From positions 135,548-199,547 of the forward strand of contig NZ_QAJR01000001.1 in assembly GCF_003852545.1 (NCBI RefSeq): DNA of 64,000 bases, written 5' to 3'. Positions 56,454-64,000 of this stretch are shown piece after piece. Origin of the DNA: Acidovorax sp. FJL06. GTDB taxonomy: Bacteria > Pseudomonadota > Gammaproteobacteria > Burkholderiales > Burkholderiaceae_C. The notes beneath the pieces are model-generated. The model was given only the letters and a program-made list of their open reading frames with translations. It was not told the DNA's origin and did no database searches. The translations under genes were made by a program, and so were the position numbers. How positions within the stretch are numbered: the first letter of the stretch is position 1; the number at the start of each line of letters is the position of its first letter.

Positions 56454-56969
56454 TCAGCGCCGCTTTTTCTGTTTGTTTTTCTTTTTGTCGCCGTGGCCAG
56501 GCGGCATGGCCGCCTTGGGCGTCAGCCCCAGTGCGGCGCGTGCCAGGGTGTCGGCAGCGCCGTTGCGGTGGCGCGGAATCCATTGCAGGCGAACGTTGTG
56601 GAATGTTTGCAGCACGCTGCGCGCCTCGTCAAACAACGGCGCCAGCCGCGCAATGGGGGCTGCGGCCCGCTGCGTGCCCAGCTGCTCCACCAGCACGCTG
56701 TTGTCGCTGAACACCTGCACGGGGGTGGAGGCCGCCACCCCTTGCTGCGCCAGCCATTGCAAGGCCCGCATCAGCGCGCGCAGTTCGGCCTCGTTGTTGC
56801 AGCCGGTGAAGGTGGTGGCTTCGGAAATCTGGTGCCGCAGGGTGCCATCGGGGCCTGTCAGCACCGCCCCCAGGCCCATGCGCCCCGGGTTGGGCCAGGC
56901 GCTGCCATCGCAGTGGATGACCCAGGCGGCAGCGGGGTGCGGCGCAGCCGCCTGGGGGGCGGTCGTCAC
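56454..56969 (-). CDS. RNase HI-like protein with basic tail
   Basis: A 171-residue RNase H-fold protein with catalytic acids in IHCDGSAWPNPG (Asp), NNEAELRAL (Glu), FSDNSVL (Asp) and RHRNGAAD (Asp). It could cleave RNA in RNA-DNA hybrids. The C terminus is strongly basic (GDKKKNKQKKRR). It starts with GTG at 56969 overlapping the DUF3297 stop (GTGA), with no Shine-Dalgarno, so it depends on coupled translation. It resembles the plant-type/RVT_3 branch more than housekeeping rnhA. Confidence 0.85.
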   Translation of the reverse strand: MTTAPQAAAPHPAAAWVIHCDGSAWPNPGRMGLGAVLTGPDGTLRHQISEATTFTGCNNEAELRALMRALQWLAQQGVAASTPVQVFSDNSVLVEQLGTQRAAAPIARLAPLFDEARSVLQTFHNVRLQWIPRHRNGAADTLARAALGLTPKAAMPPGHGDKKKNKQKKRR

Positions 56970-57220
56970 TTGTAGAACGCTTCGACCGTGCCCTTGATCT
57001 TGATCAGCAGCGGCTGGCCCTTGCGGTCCAGCGTCTTGCCGGCGGGCACCTTCACCCAGCCTTCGCTGATGCAGTATTCCTCCACATCAAAACGCTCCTT
57101 GCCATTGAGGCGGATGCCGATGTCGTGCTCGAACACGGCGGCCACATGGTGCGGGCTGCGGGGGTTGACCGACAGGTGGTCGGGCAGGGGTGGCTGGGCG
57201 GGGGTGTTGGCTTCGGTCAT
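56966..57220 (-). CDS. DUF3297 family protein
   Basis: An 84-residue cytoplasmic protein of the DUF3297 (glutathione peroxidase-annotated) family: LPDHLSVNPRSPHHVAAVFE, then IGIRLNGKERFDVEEYCISE and the terminal KIKGTVEAFYK. Its function is unknown. It is common in Proteobacteria as a small stand-alone gene. Here it is translationally coupled to the RNase H-like gene. Confidence 0.88.
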   Translation of the reverse strand: MTEANTPAQPPLPDHLSVNPRSPHHVAAVFEHDIGIRLNGKERFDVEEYCISEGWVKVPAGKTLDRKGQPLLIKIKGTVEAFYK

Positions 57221-57312
57221 ACGGATCTCTTGGGGAAATAGGGGAAAAACGCAAAGCGCGGATTCTCCGGGATTTGGGGCGGCCCCGGTGGGCGAAGCCC
57301 CTACGGCGCCAG

Positions 57313-57909
57313 CTAGCGCCCCATCGGCGCCACGCCAATCAGCCAGGCATGGCCCCAGAACGCAAAGCCCGCCCAGGCCCCTGCGCCCACCACCACAGCA
57401 GCGGCAGTGCCCGCTGCACTGCCTGCTGCGTACACCGTGCCCTGCGCCTGGTCGCGCTGGCGCGCGGCGCGAAAGCTCAGCACCGCCCACAGCAAGAAGC
57501 TGCCGAACAGCAGCACATCGGCCAGGTTGCCGTTGGACAGCAGATGCGCCAGCGCCCACACCTTCACACCCAGCACCATGGGGTGGTGCAACCGGGCCTT
57601 GATCGCATTGCGCGGCACATAGGTGGCGGCCAGCAGGATGAAGGCGAGCAGCGTGAGCAGCGCCGCTGCGTGCCGCATGCCCACGGGTGGCACCCACAGC
57701 ACCACGGGCTGCTGCCGCGCCAGGCCGTAGCCCCACACAATGAGCGCGAGGCCCACGGCCGACACCAGCGAGTACAGCCCCTTCCACGGCCCCTCGCCCA
57801 CCCGCGCCAGCGTCTGCGCGCGCCAGCCATCGGCCACGATGCGCACCGAGTGCACACCCAGAAACAGCACCAGTCCAAGCACCAGAAACCACATGGCAAA
57901 GCCTTTCAT
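57313..57909 (-). CDS. NnrU-family membrane protein
   Basis: A 198-residue inner-membrane protein with about six hydrophobic segments and the NnrU pattern: LGLVLFLGVHSVRIVADGWR near the start and HHPMVLGVKVWALAHLLSNG in the middle. NnrU is linked to nitric oxide/nitrite metabolism in denitrifiers but is also found elsewhere; it resembles phospholipid methyltransferase-like proteins. No denitrification gene is nearby. The last segment (VVGAGAWAGFAFWGHAWLIG) is a membrane helix. Confidence 0.88.
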   Translation of the reverse strand: MKGFAMWFLVLGLVLFLGVHSVRIVADGWRAQTLARVGEGPWKGLYSLVSAVGLALIVWGYGLARQQPVVLWVPPVGMRHAAALLTLLAFILLAATYVPRNAIKARLHHPMVLGVKVWALAHLLSNGNLADVLLFGSFLLWAVLSFRAARQRDQAQGTVYAAGSAAGTAAAVVVGAGAWAGFAFWGHAWLIGVAPMGR

Positions 57910-57954
57910 TGGGGGAGGAGCGCGAGTATGCAGGCAGTCTGCGAAAAACGCATG

Positions 57955-58010
57955 AAAAGCAGCCTTGGCGCTTGTCCATCAAGCGGTAATAGCTATTGAT
58001 TTTGTAGCTG
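57955..58010 (-). repeat. Dispersed AT-containing repeat, copy 7
   Basis: Inverted orientation: aaaagcagccttggcgcttg, tccatcaagcggtaatagct, attgattttgtagct. It lies between the divergently unrelated nnrU and exonuclease genes, ending about 40 bp before the exonuclease stop. Confidence 0.7.
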
Positions 58011-58050
58011 TTGTGCCGCGCTGGCCATGGGCGCACCCCATGGGCCCCGT

Positions 58051-58662
58051 TCAGGCCACCGCGTGCCGCGCCAGCAGCGCTCCCACGGCGGGCTTGGCGC
58101 AGCGCTGCAGGGTTTGCAGCAGCGCATGGCTGGGCTCGGCCACCCGCCAGCGCGTGCGCAGGTCGTGCTGCATGCGTGCCAGCAGCGCGGCCGCCATCTC
58201 GGCATCGGCCAGCGCCCGGTGCGCCTGGCCCGTGCGCGGCAGGCCGTGGTAGTCCACCAGCGTCCCGAGCTTGTGGCTGGGCGCTTCGGGGTACAGCCGC
58301 CGCGACAGCAGCACCGTGCACGCAAACGGCTGCGGCGCGGGCCGCCCGGCCAGGGCCAGCTCGGCCTGCCAGAACTTGCTGTCGAACGCGGCGTTGTGCG
58401 CCACCATGGGCGCATCGCCCACAAACCGCGCGGCCTCCTGCATCACCTGCGCCGCGTCGGGCGCGGCCGCCACCATGGCATTGGTGATGCCGGTGAGCTG
58501 GGTGATGAAGGAAGGAATCCACACCCCGGTTTTCATGAGGCTCTGGAACCGGTCCACCACCTGACCTTGCTCCAGCAGCACGATGGCCACCTCGGTGGCG
58601 CGCGCGCCCTGGCCGGGCGAGACGCCGGTGGTTTCAAAGTCGATGACGGCGATGGGGGGCAT
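58051..58662 (-). CDS. DnaQ-like 3'-5' exonuclease (DEDDh)
   Basis: A 203-residue exonuclease of the DEDDh family with motif I AVIDFETTGVSP, motif II VAHNAAFDSKFW and motif III HRALADAEMAA, which supplies His and the last Asp. It resembles the proofreading epsilon subunit or RNase T-like enzymes acting on single-stranded DNA or RNA. No polymerase-binding tail is obvious. ATG at 58662 is chosen because it directly precedes the catalytic domain; the frame is open much further upstream through the GcvH gene but that is shadow. Confidence 0.9.
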   Translation of the reverse strand: MPPIAVIDFETTGVSPGQGARATEVAIVLLEQGQVVDRFQSLMKTGVWIPSFITQLTGITNAMVAAAPDAAQVMQEAARFVGDAPMVAHNAAFDSKFWQAELALAGRPAPQPFACTVLLSRRLYPEAPSHKLGTLVDYHGLPRTGQAHRALADAEMAAALLARMQHDLRTRWRVAEPSHALLQTLQRCAKPAVGALLARHAVA

Positions 58663-58760
58663 GCGGGGGGCGGACGGAAGGAGGCGTCGATTGTGCCGTG
58701 CCGCCCGGTGCCCCCAAAGCGCACGGTCCGCAGAAGCGCTTTGCGGACCGTGCGGTGCGC

Positions 58761-59129
58761 TCAGGCGCCGGTGTGGGCCTGGTAGGCGGCCTCGTCCATC
58801 AGCGTGGCAAAGCGGGCGCTGTCCAGCCGTTCCAGGCGAACCATCCAGCCCGCGCCCTGCGGGTCTTCGTTGACCAGCCCTGGGTTGTCCTGCAGGGCCG
58901 GGTTGACTTCGACAATGTCCGCGTCCAGCGGCATGTGCAGGTCGGAGGCCGTCTTGACCGATTCGACCGTGCCGATGACGGTGTTCTCGGCTTGTGGCCC
59001 ACGGGCACCGACGTCCACCAGCACGATGTCGCCCAGGGTGTCTTGTGCGTGGCGGGTGATGCCGGCCACGGCGCCGGGGCCGTTTTCGTCCAGGCGAACC
59101 CAGAGATGTTCTGCGGAATAGCGGATCAC
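58761..59129 (-). CDS. GcvH-like lipoyl carrier protein
   Basis: A 122-residue protein of the glycine cleavage H family. The lipoylated Lys is in GTVESVKTASDLHMP (about residue 59), with NPGLVNEDPQGAGWMVRL in the C-terminal half. No gcvT or gcvP gene is adjacent. Instead it is coupled (GTGA overlap) to an AhpD/CMD protein and follows a flavoprotein and Bug receptor, so its lipoyl arm may serve another reaction, such as disulfide reduction by the AhpD partner. GTG start at 59129 with aaagga upstream. Confidence 0.88.
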   Translation of the reverse strand: MIRYSAEHLWVRLDENGPGAVAGITRHAQDTLGDIVLVDVGARGPQAENTVIGTVESVKTASDLHMPLDADIVEVNPALQDNPGLVNEDPQGAGWMVRLERLDSARFATLMDEAAYQAHTGA

Positions 59130-60301
59130 AGGCGTCCTTTCTCGGCGAGCGTGCCGTCCAGGTGGATGGGTTCACCCAGGTTGAGCATGAGGCGGTTGGC
59201 CCAGGCGAACAGGGCCACGGCGTGGACCAGGTCCAGGGTCTCGGTGTCGCTGAGGCCTGCGGCGCGGGCCTCGTGAACATGGGCGGCACCCAGTTTGGCG
59301 GGGGCCAGGCCCAGCACGGCGGACAGGCGCACGATGCATTTTTCGCGAACGGTGGTGCCCGCGTTGGCCGGGTCGTCAAACAATTGGGCGATCACATCGT
59401 TGCGCTTGGCCAGCTGCTCGAAGCGCTGCGCGTGGACCGAGGCACAGTACACGCAGCCGTTCAGCCGCGACTCTACCGTGGCGCCCAGTTCCCGTTCGGC
59501 GCGCGGCATTCCGCCGGGGGCGAACATGATGGCGTTGAACGCGATGGAGCGTTGCAGCAGCATCTCGGGCTGGTGCGCCAGCAAGCGGAAATAGGCCTGG
59601 TCTTTGGCGGTGGGGCTCATGGCATCCAGGGCCGCCAATTGTTCGGGCGTGGCTTCTTCCAGGCGCACGGGCTCCACCCAGGGGCGCCAATCCAGCACCT
59701 CGTTGGTGAAGCCGTGGATGCGGATGGGGTTGGGAAGCAACGCGCTGACAGGCGCTGGTGCGGCGGCGCCTGCCTGGGCCGTGGATTCAGCAGGCCCGGG
59801 GCCCGCGGCGGCCAACGCACGCAGACCGGCGTGCAGGCGGATCTGGTAGGACAGGAAGGCGATGAGCTGGCCCACGGCGACCAGGGCCTCGGGTTGCAGT
59901 CCTACGCTTTCCAGTGCCTTGACGGCCTGGTGGTCCCCTTCAATGGGCTTGTGCGTGAGTTTGGCCGTGAAACCCAGCAGCGCCGCCATGCGCACGTCGG
60001 GTGCATCGGCCTGGCCATCGGCCGCGGCCACGGTGGCCGGACTGGCGCCTTCGGACTGCAGGCGTTCGCGGTAATGTGCTGCCAGCGGCGCGGCGCCGCC
60101 CAGGCGGCAGGCATGCAGGGCCATGGCCAGGCGCTCGATGACCGATACGCCAGCCACGCCGGGCGCAAACATGGCGTCGTAGCTGCCCTGGGTGGCGTCG
60201 ACGATTTTGGGGCGCTGGCGGCGCAGGGCGTGCAATGCGTCGCCCGGCACCAAGGGCACGCTCTGGTCGATCACATCGACGGCGGTGGAAGGGTGGGTCA
60301 T
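59126..60301 (-). CDS. Double-domain AhpD-like/carboxymuconolactone decarboxylase family protein
   Basis: A 391-residue protein with two CMD/AhpD-type helical repeats. The C-terminal repeat has the redox pair in RLNGCVYCASVHAQRFEQL (CxxC followed by His, about 275-290), the AhpD peroxidase/disulfide motif. The N-terminal repeat (about 1-165) lacks the CxxC. AhpD proteins use a lipoyl carrier as reductant, which fits the adjacent GcvH. It resembles families annotated as alkylhydroperoxidase domain proteins in sulfur/thiol gene clusters. An Ala/Pro linker joins the halves near 170-185. Confidence 0.85.
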   Translation of the reverse strand: MTHPSTAVDVIDQSVPLVPGDALHALRRQRPKIVDATQGSYDAMFAPGVAGVSVIERLAMALHACRLGGAAPLAAHYRERLQSEGASPATVAAADGQADAPDVRMAALLGFTAKLTHKPIEGDHQAVKALESVGLQPEALVAVGQLIAFLSYQIRLHAGLRALAAAGPGPAESTAQAGAAAPAPVSALLPNPIRIHGFTNEVLDWRPWVEPVRLEEATPEQLAALDAMSPTAKDQAYFRLLAHQPEMLLQRSIAFNAIMFAPGGMPRAERELGATVESRLNGCVYCASVHAQRFEQLAKRNDVIAQLFDDPANAGTTVREKCIVRLSAVLGLAPAKLGAAHVHEARAAGLSDTETLDLVHAVALFAWANRLMLNLGEPIHLDGTLAEKGRL

Positions 60302-60356
60302 GGAGGTTTGTCTTCCTTTTTTTTGGGGGGATGGTGGACGGCGGGGCCAAAGCCCG

Positions 60357-61841
60357 TCAGGACATGGCGGTCTCGGCGGCAGGCAACGCGGGGGCGGGAA
60401 CCCATTCGTCGCCCATCAGTTCGGGTTCTTCGTAGGACTGCAGGGCGGCGAAGTGCTGCGAGAAGTCTTCACGGTAGAAGTGACTGGCAATGCCTGCAGC
60501 GAGGCGGCGCGCGCCGTCGCTGATGTTCGGAATGTCACCCGCGACGGCTCCGTGCGACAGGGTGGCGGGGTAGCAAAAGCAATGCACCTTGGACAGGCCT
60601 GGGCAGGTGCCCGGAGAGGCTTCCTGAAACTCGAACGCCGGGCCCAGCACGGGAGAGTCGGCCAACTCCTGGTCGTGCTGGTCCGCGGGGGGCTGGTAGC
60701 GTTGGGACCATACGTGGATATGGGGTGCGATGGCGGCGAATTCGGGGCGGCGGCTCCAGTCGATGACGAACCCCGTGGACACGATCAGGAAGTCGAATTC
60801 AAACTTGCCCTTGGGTGTGCGCACCACCACGGTGTTGCCTTCGGCATGCACCTCCTGCACCGGGCAACCCAGATGAAAGTGCGCATTGGCGTGGCGCGAC
60901 ACGCGCAGCGTGCTGCCGCGCGGTGGCGGCACCTGGGCGCTGTTGATGTAGTGGCGCAGCTGCCACTTGTCGGCATCTGACAGGTCGTGGTGGCCATGGG
61001 TCAGACCGGCCACCCCCGAGCCTTTGCTTTTGTTGATGCGGGGAAGGTCTTTGCGCCGGATCAGCAGATCCACGCTGCGTGCGCCCATTTCCAGTGCGGT
61101 GGCGGCACTGTCCATGGCCGACGACCCTGCGCCGATGACGCCCACACGCAGGCCTTTCAGCAAGGCGTAGTCGTTGGGGTCTGAAGAATGGGCCCACAGG
61201 TGGCGCGGCAGCGCCTGCATGAAACCGGGGATCGCGGGGCCGCCCAGGCCGTCGCGCCCGGTGGCCAGCACGACGCGGCGTGCGAGCAGGACCGACGGCC
61301 CGGTGGCGGTTTCGGCTTCCACCCGCACCAGCCCATCGGGGCGCGGCACGATCTGGGTGACGGTGGTGGTGTTGCGCACGTCCACCCGGGTGACACGGCG
61401 GAACCAGCGCAGGTAGTCCATCCATTGCACGCGCGGGATCTTGTCCAGCGCATCCCATGCGGCGGTGCCGAACTGGGCCACGAACCAGGCGCGAAAGGTC
61501 AGTGCCGGCTGCCCCATGGCCGGGCCCACCAGTTCCTTGGGGGAGCGCAGCGTCTCCATGCGCGCCGTGGTCGCCCACGGGCCTTCGAAGTCGGTGGGTG
61601 CCCGGTCCAGGATGACGGCCTGGATGCCCACATGGGCCAGTCCTACCGCTGCCGCCAAACCGGCTTGTCCACCGCCGACGATCACCACGTCCAGCACTGG
61701 CTGGTTGCCGCAGGTGCTGGGCGCAATCCAGGGGCGCGGCGGCAGGCCGAGGTAGAGGAGGTCCTGGGCCAGGCGTTGCTCCAGTGCGGCCAGGCCGGTG
61801 GCAGAGGGGCAGGAGTGGGGGGCGTGTGTAGCAGTGGACAT
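60357..61841 (-). CDS. FAD/NAD(P)-binding monooxygenase-like oxidoreductase
   Basis: A 494-residue flavoprotein with an FAD Rossmann motif VVIVGGGQAGLAAAVGLA (about 53-70), a second dinucleotide site VGVIGAGSSAMDSAATAL (about 229-246) and an intervening LATGRDGLGGP segment. The layout is that of flavin-containing monooxygenase/Trk-like enzymes, but the FMO fingerprint FxGxxxHxxx(Y/F) is not obvious. It probably oxidizes a soft nucleophile such as sulfur or nitrogen. It lies in a minus-strand gene string with the Bug receptor, CMD protein and GcvH, suggesting one catabolic unit. Confidence 0.85.
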   Translation of the reverse strand: MSTATHAPHSCPSATGLAALEQRLAQDLLYLGLPPRPWIAPSTCGNQPVLDVVIVGGGQAGLAAAVGLAHVGIQAVILDRAPTDFEGPWATTARMETLRSPKELVGPAMGQPALTFRAWFVAQFGTAAWDALDKIPRVQWMDYLRWFRRVTRVDVRNTTTVTQIVPRPDGLVRVEAETATGPSVLLARRVVLATGRDGLGGPAIPGFMQALPRHLWAHSSDPNDYALLKGLRVGVIGAGSSAMDSAATALEMGARSVDLLIRRKDLPRINKSKGSGVAGLTHGHHDLSDADKWQLRHYINSAQVPPPRGSTLRVSRHANAHFHLGCPVQEVHAEGNTVVVRTPKGKFEFDFLIVSTGFVIDWSRRPEFAAIAPHIHVWSQRYQPPADQHDQELADSPVLGPAFEFQEASPGTCPGLSKVHCFCYPATLSHGAVAGDIPNISDGARRLAAGIASHFYREDFSQHFAALQSYEEPELMGDEWVPAPALPAAETAMS

Positions 61842-61875
61842 GGTGCTTGCGGAGGGCGATGGAGGGAGAAAAGGG

Positions 61876-62880
61876 CTAGTTCAGTTCAATGCCTGCTGCC
61901 TTGACGACTTCGGCCCACTTGGTGCGGTTGTCGTGCACTGTCTTCTTGAATTGGGCGGGGGATTCCACGCGGATGGTGTTGCCCATGGCCTCGAACTTGG
62001 CGCGGATTTCGGGCTGTTGCACCACGGTGCCAATGGCGCTGTTGAGCTTGTTGACGATGGCCGCATCCGTGCCTTGGGGAGCGAAAACACCAAACCAGAT
62101 GGAGCTGTCGAAGCCTTGTGTGCCGGGAACCCCGCTGGACGCAATGGTGGGTACTTCGGGAATGGAGGCCACGGGCTTGGCCGTGGTGACGCCCAGCAGG
62201 CGCACTTTGCCGGCCTTGTACTGGGGCAGCGCCGTCTGCACCTGGTTCATGATGCAGCAGGTCTCGCCGCGCACCACGGAGGTCAGTGCCTCGGGGCCAC
62301 CCTTGTAGGGCACATGCACCATGTTCAGCCCCAGGCGTGCGTTCAATTCCGCAAACGCCATGTGCGTGCCCGTGCCATTGCCGGTGGACGCGTAGTTGTA
62401 TTTGCCGGGGTTGGCCTTGATGAGCTCGGCAAACTCCTTGAGGGTCTTGGCGGGCATCACGTCGGGGTTGACCATCAACACGTTGGAGACGTCCAGCACG
62501 GGGGCCACCGGAACGAAGTCGGTTTCGACATCGAACGGCAGTTTTTTGTACAGCGCCGCGTTGCTGCCATGGGTGGCGGCCGTGCCAAATGCCAGCGTGT
62601 ACCCGTCGGCCTTGGAGCGCGCCACGAACTCGCTGGCGATATTGCCCGCCGCGCCGGTCCTGTAGTCGATGATGATCGGTTGGCCCAGCAGCTTGCCCAG
62701 GGGCTCCTGGATCGAGCGGCCCACCACGTCGACCCCCGAGCCCGCAGGGAAGCTCATGATGAGGGTGATGGGCTTGGCTGGCCATTGCGGGTCGGCCAGC
62801 GCTGCAGTGGCGGTCAGCGTCAAACCAGCGCACGCCAGCACAGAGGCGATCCATTGGCGGGTGGGGGGGAGTTGCAGCAT
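61876..62880 (-). CDS. Bug-family (TctC-like) solute-binding protein
   Basis: A 334-residue periplasmic receptor with a signal peptide (VLACAGLTLTATAALA) and the Bug pattern: PQWPAKPITLIMSFPAGSG, VDVVGRSIQEPLGKLLGQPI, YKGGPEAL and PEVPTIASSGVPG. Bug proteins bind carboxylates or other small polar solutes for TTT transporters or for sensing. No TctAB membrane genes are in the window. Its place upstream of the flavoprotein suggests it captures that enzyme's substrate. aaggaa precedes the ATG. Confidence 0.93.
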   Translation of the reverse strand: MLQLPPTRQWIASVLACAGLTLTATAALADPQWPAKPITLIMSFPAGSGVDVVGRSIQEPLGKLLGQPIIIDYRTGAAGNIASEFVARSKADGYTLAFGTAATHGSNAALYKKLPFDVETDFVPVAPVLDVSNVLMVNPDVMPAKTLKEFAELIKANPGKYNYASTGNGTGTHMAFAELNARLGLNMVHVPYKGGPEALTSVVRGETCCIMNQVQTALPQYKAGKVRLLGVTTAKPVASIPEVPTIASSGVPGTQGFDSSIWFGVFAPQGTDAAIVNKLNSAIGTVVQQPEIRAKFEAMGNTIRVESPAQFKKTVHDNRTKWAEVVKAAGIELN

Positions 62881-63058
62881 GAGGTTCCTTCCGTGGGTTA
62901 AATGCGTGCCATGAACGCAATCGCTATGCCAAAGAGTGCAGTGTTGGCGCAGTTCTGGTGAAAGTTAGCAGGACTTTTCGGTTGGGGTGATTTGAGGGAA
63001 TTGTTTTGCGCACAACAGGGAGTTCTTCAGGGGTTTTGGCAAGCATTGGCGTGGCCGG

Positions 63059-64000
63059 TCAGGCCCATTTCTGCAGGCGGTTCAGTGCAGACTGCATGTC
63101 GCGCACCAGATCGTTGCAAGACTCCAGGCCGGCATGAACGCGCAACAGCGGACCGGTGTGTGTCCAGGGGCGCACATTGCGCGTTGGGGCGTCCATGGGC
63201 AGGCACAGGCTTTCGTAGCCGCCCCAGGACAGTCCAATGCCGAACAGCTCCAGGCTGTCGAAGAACGCCTCCAAGGCCGGGCGCGGGACGGGGCGCAGTG
63301 CCACGGCGAACAGGCCGCTGGCCCCCTTGAAGTCGCGCCGCCACAGTGAATAGCCGGGGTCACCCGGCAGGGCGGGGTGCAGCACCCGTTCCACCATGGG
63401 GTGCCGGGCCATGCTTTCGGCCAGCAGCATGCCGCTTTCCCAGTGGCGGTGCAGCCGCACCGACAGGCTGCGAAGGCCGCGCAAGGCCAGGTACAGGTCG
63501 TCGGGGCCGGCGGTCTGGCCAAAATCATGGGTCGCCTGTTGCAGCAGGCCCCAGGCGCGCTCATTGGCGGTGGCCACGCCCAGCAGCGCATCCGAATGCC
63601 CCACGATGTACTTGGTGGCGGCCTGGATGGACAGATCCACCCCATGTTCGAAGGGCTGGAAGAACAGGGGGCTGGCCCAGGTGTTGTCCATCACCACGAA
63701 AGCGTCGACACGGTGTGCCGCCAGCGCAATGGCGGGGACATCCTGCACCTCAAAGGTGGCCGAGCCGGGGGATTCGACAAACACCACACGGGTGTTGGGG
63801 CGCACCTGTGCTGCGATGTCTGCGCCGATGCAGGGATCGTAGAACTCTACGTCGACGCCCATGCGAAGCAGTACGCTCCGTGCGAATCCGCGTGTGGGGC
63901 CGTACACACTGTCGGGAAAAAGCGCATGGTCCCCAGACCGCAGCAGGGCCAGCAGGCTGTGGGTGACCGCAGCGAGGCCCGAGGGAAAGACCAGCGCGTT
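63059..64000 (-). CDS. Cys/Met-metabolism PLP-dependent lyase (N terminus outside window)
   Basis: The gene runs past the window end; 313 C-terminal residues are present. It belongs to the cystathionine beta-lyase/MetC branch: NALVFPSGLAAVTHSLLALL, the PLP-ring region DAFVVMDNTWASPLFFQ and the Schiff-base Lys in SIQAATKYIVGHSDALLG. It would cleave a C-S bond (cystathionine or another beta-thio amino acid). It precedes the Bug-flavoprotein-AhpD-GcvH string on the same strand, separated by 178 bp, so a role in organosulfur use is plausible. Confidence 0.88.
   Translation of the reverse strand, partial: NALVFPSGLAAVTHSLLALLRSGDHALFPDSVYGPTRGFARSVLLRMGVDVEFYDPCIGADIAAQVRPNTRVVFVESPGSATFEVQDVPAIALAAHRVDAFVVMDNTWASPLFFQPFEHGVDLSIQAATKYIVGHSDALLGVATANERAWGLLQQATHDFGQTAGPDDLYLALRGLRSLSVRLHRHWESGMLLAESMARHPMVERVLHPALPGDPGYSLWRRDFKGASGLFAVALRPVPRPALEAFFDSLELFGIGLSWGGYESLCLPMDAPTRNVRPWTHTGPLLRVHAGLESCNDLVRDMQSALNRLQKWA

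Noticed and set aside
58761-59129. A complete glycine cleavage operon
   Set aside because: Only a GcvH-like gene is present; no gcvT or gcvP sequence and no glycine riboswitch was found nearby.

Overview
The window is high-GC, densely coded DNA from a betaproteobacterium, most likely a member of the Comamonadaceae (Acidovorax-like). This rests on gene content (Burkholderiales-type porin, Bug-type solute receptor, CueR/CopA/CopZ, LivGHMKF with a coupled CoA ligase, long LeuA) and on dispersed palindromic repeats of a kind I associate with that family. It is an inference, not a database match. No rRNA, tRNA, CRISPR array or complete transposon was seen.

Layout. 0-6.4 kb: end of an old-yellow-enzyme gene, a hemerythrin-like protein, a chemoreceptor, then a copper-resistance unit in which copA faces copZ-cueR across two matching MerR-type operators. 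6.5-15 kb: a type I restriction-modification island (hsdM, hsdS, a divergent AlbA_2/HATPase protein, a small HTH regulator, hsdR). 15-23.5 kb: a TetR regulator facing a branched-chain-type ABC transporter operon that ends in an acyl-CoA synthetase, followed by an enoyl-CoA hydratase. 23.6-29.4 kb: pirin, ChaC, an AT-rich secreted GH42-like protein that looks acquired, RdgC and a Spy/CpxP-like protein.

29.5-30.5 kb is a 1-kb non-coding stretch holding two direct copies of a replication-origin-like module: a perfect DnaA box, about 110 bp, a second DnaA box, a 14-nt spacer, five CTA-type triplets (the DnaA-trio pattern), then an AT-rich tract. GC skew appears to change sign across it, so it could be the chromosomal origin; dnaA is not in the window.

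30.5-37.7 kb: a 1628-residue multi-sensor GGDEF-EAL protein, DAHP synthase and a LysR regulator. 37.8-45.4 kb: a probable gallate-ester catabolic operon (TRAP transporter, tannase-like lipoprotein, gallate dioxygenase, porin) facing that LysR gene. 45.6-48.6 kb: an NlpC/P60 lipoprotein, leuA preceded by a leucine-rich leader peptide, and a YCII/DGPF protein. 48.6-53.3 kb: a 165-bp MITE-like palindrome and a TonB receptor-YfiR-GGDEF/EAL operon. 53.5-56.4 kb: a DGPF-SRPBCC-VOC-ECF42 sigma factor cluster with a candidate ECF42 promoter. 56.4-58.7 kb: RNase HI-like, DUF3297, NnrU and DEDDh exonuclease genes. 58.7-64 kb: an orphan GcvH, a double-domain AhpD/CMD protein, a flavin monooxygenase-like enzyme, a Bug receptor and a truncated-by-window PLP lyase.
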